From: CAZGYE01 sp964530165
Lineage (GTDB): Bacteria > Planctomycetota > Planctomycetia > Planctomycetales > Planctomycetaceae
Assembly: GCA_964530165.1 (NCBI GenBank)
Contig: CAZGYE010000136.1
Coordinates: forward strand, 1 to 13,984
DNA: 13,984 nt
Direction: 5' to 3'
A program made the position numbers and the translations under genes. A model generated the notes under the pieces. The model saw only the letters and a program-made list of their open reading frames with translations, searched no databases and was not told where the DNA came from. Shown piece by piece: positions 8,213 through 13,940 of this stretch. How positions within the stretch are numbered: position 1 is the first letter of the stretch; each line of letters opens with the position of its first letter.

Positions 8213-9550
8213 CTACCACGTTCTTTCGACGAATGTCGTATCCACCCGACCTTCAATGAACGCCGAATGGCTGATGATCTTCTTGACCAGCGGAATGGTC
8301 GTCTTGACACCTTCCACGTCGAACTCGTCCAACGCCCGCCGCAGGCAGGCCAGTGTCTCGGTCCGTGAGGAACGGTGAACGATTAACTTACCTATCAGTG
8401 AATCATAATGTGGGCTAATTGTATAGCCCTGATGCACGTGAGAATCAAATCTCACCCCCGGTCCGCCGGGAATTCGCAGTTTGGTGATGGTGCCGGGGCT
8501 GCCTCGGAAATCGTCGTCGGGGTCCTCAGCGTTGATGCGCACCTCGATGGCCGACCCATCGGACGGAATACTTCGCCGCTTCAAATCGAGCACTTCCCCG
8601 GCGGCAATGCGAATCTGCTGCTTGAGTAGATCGACGCCGGTCACCATTTCCGTCACCGGGTGCTCGACCTGAATCCGGGCGTTGACCTCGATGAAATAGA
8701 ACTGGTTGTTCTGGTCGACCAAGAACTCGACGGTTCCGGCGTTCGTGTAGCCGGCCAACGTAATCAGGCGAACCGCCGCTTTGCAGATGTCTTCGCGGAC
8801 GGCCAACGGCAAATTTGGGGCCGGGCTTTCCTCCACCAGCTTCTGATGCCGCCGCTGCATCGAACAGTCGCGTTCCCACAAATGCACGACGTTGCCATGA
8901 TTGTCAGCCAGAATCTGCACTTCCACGTGACGGGGCCGCTCGACGAATTTTTCGAGATAGACGCCGGCGTTCTTAAAGGCTTTTTCCGCCTCGGCCGAGG
9001 CGGCGCCCAACCCGGCCTTCAGGGCGATGTCGTTTCGCGCGATGCGCATTCCTTTGCCCCCGCCGCCGGCCGTTGCTTTGATGAGCACCGGATAGCCGAT
9101 TCGGGCCGCCACCTCCAGCGCCTCCCGTTCGCTGGCCACCAGCCCGTCGCTGCCGGGAACGACGTGCACCTTGGCCTGACTCGCGATTTCCCGTGCTTTG
9201 ATCTTGTCGCCCAGCAGGGCCATCGCCTCGTGGGGCGGGCCGATGAATTCAATGTTGCAACTGCGACAGACCTCGGCGAAATGGGCGTTCTCGGCGAGAA
9301 AACCGTAGCCCGGATGAATCGCCTGCACGTTGCCGATCTCGGCAACGCTGATGATACGGCTGATCATCAAGTAACTCTCGCTGGCCGGGGCCGGCCCAAT
9401 GCAATACGCTTCGTCGGCCAATTCGAGATAATGCGCCCCGCGATCGGCTTCGCTAAAGACGGCGACGCACTGAATGCCCATCTCCCGGCAGGCACGGATC
9501 ACCCGCAGTGCAATTTCACCTCGATTGGCGACCAGAATTCGCTGGAACAT
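8213..9550 (-). CDS. accC: Biotin carboxylase subunit of acetyl-CoA carboxylase
   Basis: 445 residues, the usual family length. In the cytoplasm it carboxylates the biotin of AccB with ATP and bicarbonate, the first half-reaction of malonyl-CoA synthesis for fatty acids. It begins MFQRILVANRGEIALRVIRA. Visible are the ATP-grasp glycine loop GGGGKGM (162-168), K116, H236-Q237-K238, and the catalytic block EVNARIQVEHPVTE with E288, N290, R292 and E296. This block differs from the common EMNTRIQVEHP by two mild changes. The C-terminal biotin carboxylase domain is complete. The gene follows accB after 108 nt filled by heptad repeats and is followed 10 nt later by pfk. No ribosome binding site is visible before the ATG, because the repeat runs almost to the start codon. 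Carboxyltransferase genes (accA/accD) are not in the window. Confidence 0.97.
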   Translation of the reverse strand: MFQRILVANRGEIALRVIRACREMGIQCVAVFSEADRGAHYLELADEAYCIGPAPASESYLMISRIISVAEIGNVQAIHPGYGFLAENAHFAEVCRSCNIEFIGPPHEAMALLGDKIKAREIASQAKVHVVPGSDGLVASEREALEVAARIGYPVLIKATAGGGGKGMRIARNDIALKAGLGAASAEAEKAFKNAGVYLEKFVERPRHVEVQILADNHGNVVHLWERDCSMQRRHQKLVEESPAPNLPLAVREDICKAAVRLITLAGYTNAGTVEFLVDQNNQFYFIEVNARIQVEHPVTEMVTGVDLLKQQIRIAAGEVLDLKRRSIPSDGSAIEVRINAEDPDDDFRGSPGTITKLRIPGGPGVRFDSHVHQGYTISPHYDSLIGKLIVHRSSRTETLACLRRALDEFDVEGVKTTIPLVKKIISHSAFIEGRVDTTFVERTW

Positions 9551-9556
9551 GAATTC

Positions 9557-9633
9557 GAAGCTTTCAGGATTCCGCTTTCAGCATTCAGCTCCCCGTTTCT
9601 TCTGGCTGACGGTTGACGGCTGAGAGTTACCTT
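9557..9633 (-). repeat. Heptad repeat element, copy A, upstream of accC
   Basis: Read on the reverse strand, these 77 nt match 11543-11619 at 70 of 77 positions. The element ends 6 nt before the accC ATG. It is built of 7-nt units (such as NNNCTGA in one arm and the complementary TCAGCNN type in the other) around a short unpaired centre, so the transcript could fold into an imperfect hairpin. Confidence 0.85.
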
Positions 9634-9662
9634 GCTTTCAGGATTCCGCATTCCGCATTCAG
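9634..9662. repeat. Extra heptads next to copy A, reaching the accB stop
   Basis: A short run of 7-nt units related to TTCAGGA, TTCCGCA and TTCAGCC fills the space between copy A and accB. The TCA at 9659-9661 inside it is the accB stop codon on the reverse strand, so repeat sequence begins at the end of the accB gene. Confidence 0.65.
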
Positions 9663-10147
9663 CCAGCCCGAACTCGGAACAGCGGTTGCCCAAACTCGAC
9701 CGGGTCGCCGTTGTTGACCAGCACCGCGACGATCGTCCCGCTGACCTCAGCCGGGATTTGATTGAAAACTTTCATCGCTTCCACGATGCAGACGATCGTC
9801 TCGGGCTGGACTTTTGTTCCGACACTGACGAAGGGGGAGTCGTCCGGACTCGGAGCCGCGTAAAACGTGCCGACCGTAGGACTCTCGATATTGATCGTGC
9901 CCGCAGCCGGCGCTTTCGTCTTCGCTTCAGCCGACGACGGAACCGCTTCCTGCGTCGCGGCCACCATCGGAACCAAATTAGCCGGCACCATCTGCACGAC
10001 CTCTCGCCCCCCACGCCGCAGACGCCATTGTTCGTCACCGTGGCGCAGGCTGACCTCGGTCAAGTCGTGGGTCTCCATCAGCTCGATCAGCTCTCTGAGC
10101 TTCTCAAGATCGAAAGCATCACCACTGCCGGAAACGTCCTGGGGCAT
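9659..10147 (-). CDS. accB: Biotin carboxyl carrier protein of acetyl-CoA carboxylase
   Basis: 162 residues, typical length. AccB carries the covalently bound biotin that AccC carboxylates and that the carboxyltransferase discharges onto acetyl-CoA. The N-terminal helix region (12-47, with LEKLRELIELMETHDLTEV) is of the usual kind. A flexible Ala/Pro/Lys linker spans about 60-88, and the biotinyl domain (about 88-162) contains IESPTVGTFYAAPSPDDSPFV and the biotinylation site EAMKVFN with target K126. The start ATG has a good GAGGGA ribosome binding site 8 nt upstream. It sits between pepP and accC on the same strand, with repeat elements filling both gaps, and is probably co-transcribed with them. 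Confidence 0.97.
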   Translation of the reverse strand: MPQDVSGSGDAFDLEKLRELIELMETHDLTEVSLRHGDEQWRLRRGGREVVQMVPANLVPMVAATQEAVPSSAEAKTKAPAAGTINIESPTVGTFYAAPSPDDSPFVSVGTKVQPETIVCIVEAMKVFNQIPAEVSGTIVAVLVNNGDPVEFGQPLFRVRAG

Positions 10148-10155
10148 GCAAAATG

Positions 10156-10161
10156 TCCCTC
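10156..10161 (-). promoter_or_regulatory. Ribosome binding site of accB
   Basis: GAGGGA on the reverse strand, 8 nt before the accB ATG. It lies just outside the purine/pyrimidine repeat, so accB, unlike accC, kept a strong site. Confidence 0.6.
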
Positions 10162-10167
10162 GTATTC

Positions 10168-10254
10168 AAGGAAAAAGTATAAATAAAGGAAAAAGGCAAA
10201 AGTGAAGAACTTCCTTTCTTCTGTTTCTACTTTTTCCTGTTTCCTTTTGCCTTG
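10168..10254 (-). repeat. Purine/pyrimidine-armed repeat between pepP and accB
   Basis: On the reverse strand this starts 3 nt after the pepP TGA with a purine-rich arm (10230-10253) matching the arm at 12390-12413 in 23 of 24 positions. It later contains ACTTTTGCCTTTTT (10190-10203), also found twice in the second element. The two arms are inverted versions of each other and could pair in RNA or DNA, and the strand asymmetry is extreme. It could affect transcription between pepP and accB; this is not shown by sequence alone. Confidence 0.75.
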
Positions 10255-10257
10255 ATA

Positions 10258-11358
10258 TCAACCCCACACGATCTGCTCAAACTCTTTCACTACCGACGTC
10301 AACACCTCGTGGCCGTCGCGAGTCACCAGAACGTCGTCTTCGATCCGCACACCCCCCCATCCCGGAAGATAGATGCCCGGTTCAACGGTGACCACCATCC
10401 CCGCTTCGAGATTCGTCTGGGCGATGGGGCTCATCCGCGGACCTTCGTGAATGTCCAGACCAAGACCGTGTCCCAGACCGTGCCCGAAATTCTTGCCGAA
10501 ACCCGCCCGTTGGATCACGCGACGGGCCGCGGCGTCGACATCCCGGCACCAAGCTCCTGGGCGGATTGCTGCAATTCCGCGCCGCTGGGCCTGCAACACA
10601 ACCTTATATATCTTCTCTAATTTGGGCAAAATCTTACCGGTCATCAGCACCCGCGTCAAGTCACTCTTGTAACCGGCCGAAGTCGAAGCACCCCAATCGA
10701 CCAGCAGGAAGTCCGCCGAGCCGACCGAGCTGCCGGTGGGTCTGGCATGCGGCAACGCGGCCCGCGCTCCGGCCGCCACAACGGGCGGGAAGCTGGCCGC
10801 GGTCGCGCCGAAACGTCGCATCGCGTGCTCCAGATCATGGGCCGCTTGCAGTTCGCTTGTTTGCTCGATCAGGGACGCCCGCATCACGTCGAAACCCCGC
10901 TCCGCTTGCCGGATCGCGCCACGGATCTCGGCGACTTCGTAAGCATCCTTGATCAGCCGCAAGTTCTCTACCTGCCCCGAGATCGGTTTCAGTTCCAACC
11001 GTTTGACTTCGCCCCTGAGCTTCTCCCATTCTTCGTACGTCGTCGCATTGCTTTCGAACGCAAGCCTGCCGAGCTTTGCCCGTTTGACGACCCGGCCGAC
11101 TGCTTCGAAGATCGACTGCCGGTTCGTGCGGATGTGAACGTCCAAGCCGGGACACTCCTCCTTCAGTTGAGTCGCGTATCGGCTGTCGCTGAGCAGCACC
11201 GTCAACTCCCCACCGATCACCAAATAGCTACTGTCTCCGCTGAAGCCGGTCAGATACCTCACGTTTGTGCCGTTCGTCACCAGCAATGCATCGGCGTCTG
11301 CCTTGCGCAGTGTGTGAATCAGTTTTCGTCTCCGCCCGGCATATCGATCAGCAGACAT
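10258..11358 (-). CDS. pepP: Xaa-Pro aminopeptidase (M24B family)
   Basis: 366 residues, close to the short bacterial Xaa-Pro peptidases (YqhT type, about 355). It removes N-terminal residues preceding proline from peptides in the cytoplasm using two divalent metals. The creatinase-like N-terminal domain (5-130, with NVRYLTGFSGD) precedes the pita-bread domain. Metal ligands by motif are D221 (VDWGA), D233 (SDLTR), H297 (GHGLGHGLG), E326 (TVEPGIY) and E340 (VRIEDD); H204 (ALPHARPT) is a likely active-site His. I chose the ATG at 11358, because AAGGAG sits 5 nt before it and overlaps the alternative GTG at 11364. The gene heads the reverse-strand cluster with accB and accC, an association seen in many bacteria where efp often lies between; efp is missing here. 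It diverges from larB. Confidence 0.93.
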   Translation of the reverse strand: MSADRYAGRRRKLIHTLRKADADALLVTNGTNVRYLTGFSGDSSYLVIGGELTVLLSDSRYATQLKEECPGLDVHIRTNRQSIFEAVGRVVKRAKLGRLAFESNATTYEEWEKLRGEVKRLELKPISGQVENLRLIKDAYEVAEIRGAIRQAERGFDVMRASLIEQTSELQAAHDLEHAMRRFGATAASFPPVVAAGARAALPHARPTGSSVGSADFLLVDWGASTSAGYKSDLTRVLMTGKILPKLEKIYKVVLQAQRRGIAAIRPGAWCRDVDAAARRVIQRAGFGKNFGHGLGHGLGLDIHEGPRMSPIAQTNLEAGMVVTVEPGIYLPGWGGVRIEDDVLVTRDGHEVLTSVVKEFEQIVWG

Positions 11359-11363
11359 GTCCA

Positions 11364-11369
11364 CTCCTT
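11364..11369 (-). promoter_or_regulatory. Ribosome binding site fixing the pepP start
   Basis: AAGGAG on the reverse strand, 5 nt before the ATG at 11358. It overlaps the possible upstream GTG, which rules that start out. Confidence 0.65.
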
Positions 11370-11373
11370 AAGT

Positions 11374-11436
11374 AGCTCTCAGCAGTCAGCTTTCAGCGAT
11401 CAGCACGCAGCATTCAGGATTCCGCATTCCGCTTGA
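11374..11436. repeat. Heptad repeat array, copy C
   Basis: Nine successive 7-nt units can be read in register: AGCTCTC, AGCAGTC, AGCTTTC, AGCGATC, then variants of AGCATTC and CGCATTC. The first 26 nt are close to the start of copy B (11543 onward). It lies between pepP and the unique part of the divergent gap, 5 nt upstream of the pepP ribosome binding site. Confidence 0.85.
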
Positions 11437-11542
11437 AGGTGACGTGAAGTGAGACATCATACTGTGGCCAAACCGGAACCGAAACGTCCACAGTGTAGTT
11501 TCATGGGTCGCGGACCGCTAAAATAAATGATCGCTAGGAAAA
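11437..11542. promoter_or_regulatory. Unique core of the pepP/larB divergent gap
   Basis: This is the only non-repeat part of the divergent intergenic region and so should hold the promoters of both clusters. It contains a perfect inverted pair, ACTGTGG (11461-11467) and CCACAGT (11488-11494), spaced by 20 nt, that could be an operator or hairpin. TAAAAT at 11519-11524 is a possible -10 box toward larB; the -35 box is poor. Promoter assignment is tentative. Confidence 0.3.
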
Positions 11543-11619
11543 AAGGTAGCTCTCAGCGGTCAGCTGTCAGCCAGAAGAAACCGGGAGCTGAATGCTGAAA
11601 GCTGAATCCTGAACGCTTC
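11543..11619 (+). repeat. Heptad repeat element, copy B, upstream of larB
   Basis: These 77 nt are 91% identical to copy A in front of accC (7 mismatches) and have the same orientation relative to the gene behind. The element ends at 11619, and the larB ribosome binding site starts at the next base. The two heptad arms (AGCGGTC-type, then GCTGAAT-type) are roughly complementary around a centre near 11577. Confidence 0.85.
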
Positions 11620-11624
11620 AGAGG
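11620..11624 (+). promoter_or_regulatory. Ribosome binding site fixing the larB start
   Basis: AGAGG lies 5 nt before the GTG at 11630. It overlaps the alternative GTG at 11624, so 11630 is preferred. Confidence 0.55.
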
Positions 11625-11629
11625 TGGCC

Positions 11630-12430
11630 GTGACTTCCAATCCCGTTCGTGAAATCTTGGAACAACTCCAGCGCGGCGACGTCGACGTCGCCGCGGCCGC
11701 CGAGCAGTTGGAATCACTGGGCGCATCGGCGACCGCCGCGACCGCCGACGCCCATGTCGATCTCGATCGGCAGCGGCGCTGCGGTTTTCCCGAAGTCGTT
11801 TTCTGCGAAGGGAAAACGCCTGAGTCAATCGTTGAGATCTTCGCAGCGATGAACCGGCGAGGACAGGATTTTTTCGGCACGCGCGTCTCGCCGGAACAGG
11901 CCGCCGTCATTCTCGAACGATTTCCAAACGCGTATCACAGTCCCGTCGCGCGGACGGTACGGTGCTGCCGAGACGAAACAGCGCCGCGCATCGCCGAGGT
12001 GGCCGTCATCACGGCCGGCACCAGCGACCGCCCCGTGGCCGAGGAAGCCGCGGAAACGCTCCGCTGGATGGGCTGTCAGGTGGAGTTGGTCGTCGACGTG
12101 GGCGTCGCCGGTCCGCACCGGTTGAAGGAGAACCATCATCGGTTCGAGCAGGCCGACGCGATCGTCGTCGTCGCCGGCATGGAAGGGGCCTTGCCGTCGG
12201 TCGTCGGCGGATACGTCGACTGTCCGGTCATTGCCGTTCCCACCAGCGTCGGTTACGGCGCCAGTTTCGGCGGAGTCGCCGCTTTGCTGGGCATGTTGAA
12301 TAGCTGCGCATCGAATGTCGCCGTCGTCAACATCAACAGCGGCTTCAAGGGCGGCTACGTGGCGGGACTGATCGCCCACAAAATCGAGCAAGGCAAAAGG
12401 AAAAAGGAAAAAGGAAAAAGGAAAAAGTGA
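11630..12430 (+). CDS. larB: LarB, pyridinium-3,5-biscarboxylic acid mononucleotide synthase (nickel-pincer cofactor)
   Basis: 266 residues from GTG 11630. LarB carboxylates nicotinic acid adenine dinucleotide and hydrolyses it, the first step toward the nickel-pincer nucleotide of lactate racemase and related enzymes. After an N-terminal helical region (VREILEQLQRGDVDV) comes a PurE-like domain with TAGTSDRPVAEEAA (128-141), DVGVAGPHRL (156-165), VAGMEGALPSVVGG (181-194) and PTSVGYGASFGGVAALLGML (204-223). C226 in NSCA probably corresponds to the catalytic cysteine (Cys221 in Lactobacillus plantarum LarB, from memory). The end of the domain, NINSGFKGGY, departs from the commoner NIDNGFGAGY. 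The last 13 or so residues (GKRKKEKGKRKK) and the stop codon are encoded by a purine-rich repeat, giving an unusual basic tail. No larA, larC or larE is in the window. Confidence 0.92.
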   Translation: MTSNPVREILEQLQRGDVDVAAAAEQLESLGASATAATADAHVDLDRQRRCGFPEVVFCEGKTPESIVEIFAAMNRRGQDFFGTRVSPEQAAVILERFPNAYHSPVARTVRCCRDETAPRIAEVAVITAGTSDRPVAEEAAETLRWMGCQVELVVDVGVAGPHRLKENHHRFEQADAIVVVAGMEGALPSVVGGYVDCPVIAVPTSVGYGASFGGVAALLGMLNSCASNVAVVNINSGFKGGYVAGLIAHKIEQGKRKKEKGKRKK

Positions 12431-12510
12431 AGAACATCCTTGCCACGATGCCCTGTGATTTCCTGATTGTACTTTTGCCTTTTTACTTTTGCCTTTTTAC
12501 TTTTTACTTG
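12390..12510 (+). repeat. Purine/pyrimidine-armed repeat between larB and nnrD
   Basis: The element starts inside the 3' end of larB with a purine arm containing four perfect GGAAAAA heptads (12399-12426). It ends with a pyrimidine arm containing ACTTTTGCCTTTTT twice in tandem (12471-12484, 12485-12498). AAGGCAAAAG at 12390 has an exact inverted copy in each of those units. It is related to the element at 10168-10254 and has the same orientation relative to the upstream gene. It may act as a hairpin or weak terminator between larB and nnrD. Confidence 0.8.
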
Positions 12511-12520
12511 GACCTCGACC

Positions 12521-13381
12521 GTGCAACGCATCACTGCATTACCTAACCCGCCGTCGCGTCCCGCAGAGGCTCACAAAGGGACGTTCGGCCGGGCGTTGAT
12601 CGTCGCTGGCAGCCGCGGCATGAGCGGCGCCGCCAGCCTGGCCGGACTCGGGGCGTTACGTGGCGGGGCGGGGCTGGTTTATCTCGCCGTCCCCAGAGGG
12701 ATCCTTTCGATCGTCGCCTCCGTCGAGCCGTCCTACCTCACCATCGGGCTGCCGGAAGACGGTCGCGGCCGGCTCAGCGCCGCAGCACGAGGGCGATTGA
12801 CCAAGATGATTCCCAGTCATTCCACCATCGCCGTCGGCCCCGGTTGGGGGCAGTCGAAAGCTCTGGTCGAACTGGCCTGCTGGCTGTACACGAGCGTCGA
12901 ATTGCCCATGGTCGTCGACGCCGACGGACTCACTGCGCTGGCAAAAGTTCCCGCAGTGCTGCCCGATGCTCCTTCGCCACGCATTCTCACGCCCCATCCC
13001 GGCGAGTTCGCCCGGCTGTCGGGCGCCGACATCTCCGGCGTGCAGAACAACCGCGAAGAAAGGGCCGCCGAGTTTGCCGAGAAGAACGGGGTCGTCCTCG
13101 TCCTGAAAGGGCAAGGGACCGTCATCACCGACGGCAGCCGTCTAGCGATCAACACGACCGGCAACAGCGGCCTGGCCACCGGCGGGACGGGTGACGTGCT
13201 GACCGGCCTGATCACCGCCCTGCTCGCCCAAGGCATGGTCCCGTTCGAAGCGGCTCAACTCGCCGTCCACCTGCACGGCCTGGCCGGCGACATCGCCGCC
13301 GAGCAACTCTCACAGCCGGCACTAATCGCCTCCGACCTGCCACGCTATCTGCCCGACGCATGGAAGCAACTGGATGCATGA
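12521..13381 (+). CDS. nnrD: ADP-dependent NAD(P)H-hydrate dehydratase
   Basis: 286 residues from GTG 12521. The frame opens further upstream at TTG 12467, but those residues (MYFCLFTFAFLLFTW) are encoded by the repeat and are not family sequence; the ribosome binding site is weak. The enzyme repairs damaged NAD(P)H by dehydrating the S-hydrate with ADP. Visible motifs are HKGTFGRALIVAGSRGMSGAA (18-38), the AVGPGWG loop (104-110), VVDADGLTAL (131-140), ILTPHPGEF (155-163), VLKGQGTVI (194-202) and NSGLATGGTGDVLTGL (215-230) with catalytic-type D225. Only the dehydratase domain is present; the epimerase (NnrE) often fused in bacteria is absent. It lies 90 nt after larB, probably the same transcript if the repeat between them is permissive, and both genes deal with nicotinamide-derived cofactors. 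Confidence 0.93.
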   Translation: MQRITALPNPPSRPAEAHKGTFGRALIVAGSRGMSGAASLAGLGALRGGAGLVYLAVPRGILSIVASVEPSYLTIGLPEDGRGRLSAAARGRLTKMIPSHSTIAVGPGWGQSKALVELACWLYTSVELPMVVDADGLTALAKVPAVLPDAPSPRILTPHPGEFARLSGADISGVQNNREERAAEFAEKNGVVLVLKGQGTVITDGSRLAINTTGNSGLATGGTGDVLTGLITALLAQGMVPFEAAQLAVHLHGLAGDIAAEQLSQPALIASDLPRYLPDAWKQLDA

Positions 13382-13433
13382 CCCCGCGACGCCGAATCCG
13401 TGTCACCCGGCAGTGCGCGTCTTCGCCGGCAGC

Positions 13434-13652
13434 TCAGTGTGTTAAGTAGACTGTCTGAAGCAAATCGGGATGTTCAGCCCAATGGGACGTGTTCCAGTCG
13501 CGTACATCGACAAAAGTGTCGTTCAGCGTGCATTGCCGCTTCGCGATGACCAGCATCCCACTGTCCGCCAGGATCAGATGGTGCCGAAACGCAAAGAGAA
13601 GAATACAGACTCCCAGAACAGCTCCACAGATTACCAGAATCATGCTGCGCAT
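13434..13652 (-). CDS. Small single-pass membrane protein, unknown function
   Basis: 72 residues from the ATG at 13652, with GGAG 9 nt upstream (13662-13665) supporting the start. Residues 3-22 form one hydrophobic helix (MILVICGAVLGVCILLFAF), followed by a soluble tail of about 50 residues containing KRQCTLNDTFVDVRDW and then SHWAEHPDLL. I recall small planctomycete proteins with a similar layout (a helix, then DTYVDVR-W...W..HP.L), so I think it is real, but I know no function. The lone C41 in the tail could matter if it is exported. It converges with nnrD, with 52 nt between the stops and no strong terminator. It belongs to no visible operon. Confidence 0.65.
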   Translation of the reverse strand: MRSMILVICGAVLGVCILLFAFRHHLILADSGMLVIAKRQCTLNDTFVDVRDWNTSHWAEHPDLLQTVYLTH

Positions 13653-13940
13653 TCGAATTGTCTCCGTTGACTGCCGAATCGTTTCGTCTGCCTCCTTTCA
13701 TCCGTGCCATGGCGATCCCTTTCTGGCACTTGGTAGGTTCCCTCATTCACGATCGATTGTTGATCGCACACCGCGTGCCAAGCGGACGCTGCCAGGAGAC
13801 GGGAATCCACAAGTTGTTGTCCATCGGGTCATTGCGAACACTCAATTCGGAGTTGTCCGGGCGGCCGAACAAATGGAAGTGTGATCGGAGTTGCGACAGA
13901 CTGTCGTCAATTCGACCGCATTACCGCTCAGCCGACAAAG
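13653..13940. other. Gene-poor region upstream of the small membrane protein
   Basis: About 290 bases with open frames on both strands that look like chance reading: odd composition, no family motifs and no ribosome binding sites that fit. It should contain the promoter of the reverse-strand gene at 13434-13652, but I could not pick a convincing one. No tRNA, rRNA or riboswitch fold was recognised. Confidence 0.4.

Noticed and set aside
8203..8310. Longer N-terminus for the phosphofructokinase
   Set aside because: The extra 36 residues are Arg/Ser-rich, overlap the 3' end of accC in another frame and do not resemble the family; the canonical start is at 8202.
8660..9616. 318-codon forward frame opposite accC
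   Set aside because: Antisense shadow of accC in a GC-rich gene; composition is unlike a real protein.
9557..9633. Insertion sequence end or MITE with target duplication
   Set aside because: No direct repeats flanking either copy and no terminal inverted repeats of transposase type were found; the heptad structure explains the sequence better.
10747..11436. 229-codon forward frame opposite pepP
   Set aside because: Antisense shadow ending in translated heptad repeat; no motifs.
11374..11436. CRISPR array
   Set aside because: The repeat unit is 7 nt with no spacers of constant length and no cas genes nearby.
12467..12520. Hydrophobic N-terminal segment (MYFCLFTFAFLLFTW) of NnrD as a signal peptide or membrane anchor
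   Set aside because: It is a translation of the pyrimidine-rich repeat arm from a TTG; the family N-terminus begins after GTG 12521.
13399..13428. GC-rich hairpin between nnrD and the small membrane gene as a terminator
   Set aside because: Only a 5-bp stem (CCGGC/GCCGG) with a long loop and no T-tract; too weak to call.
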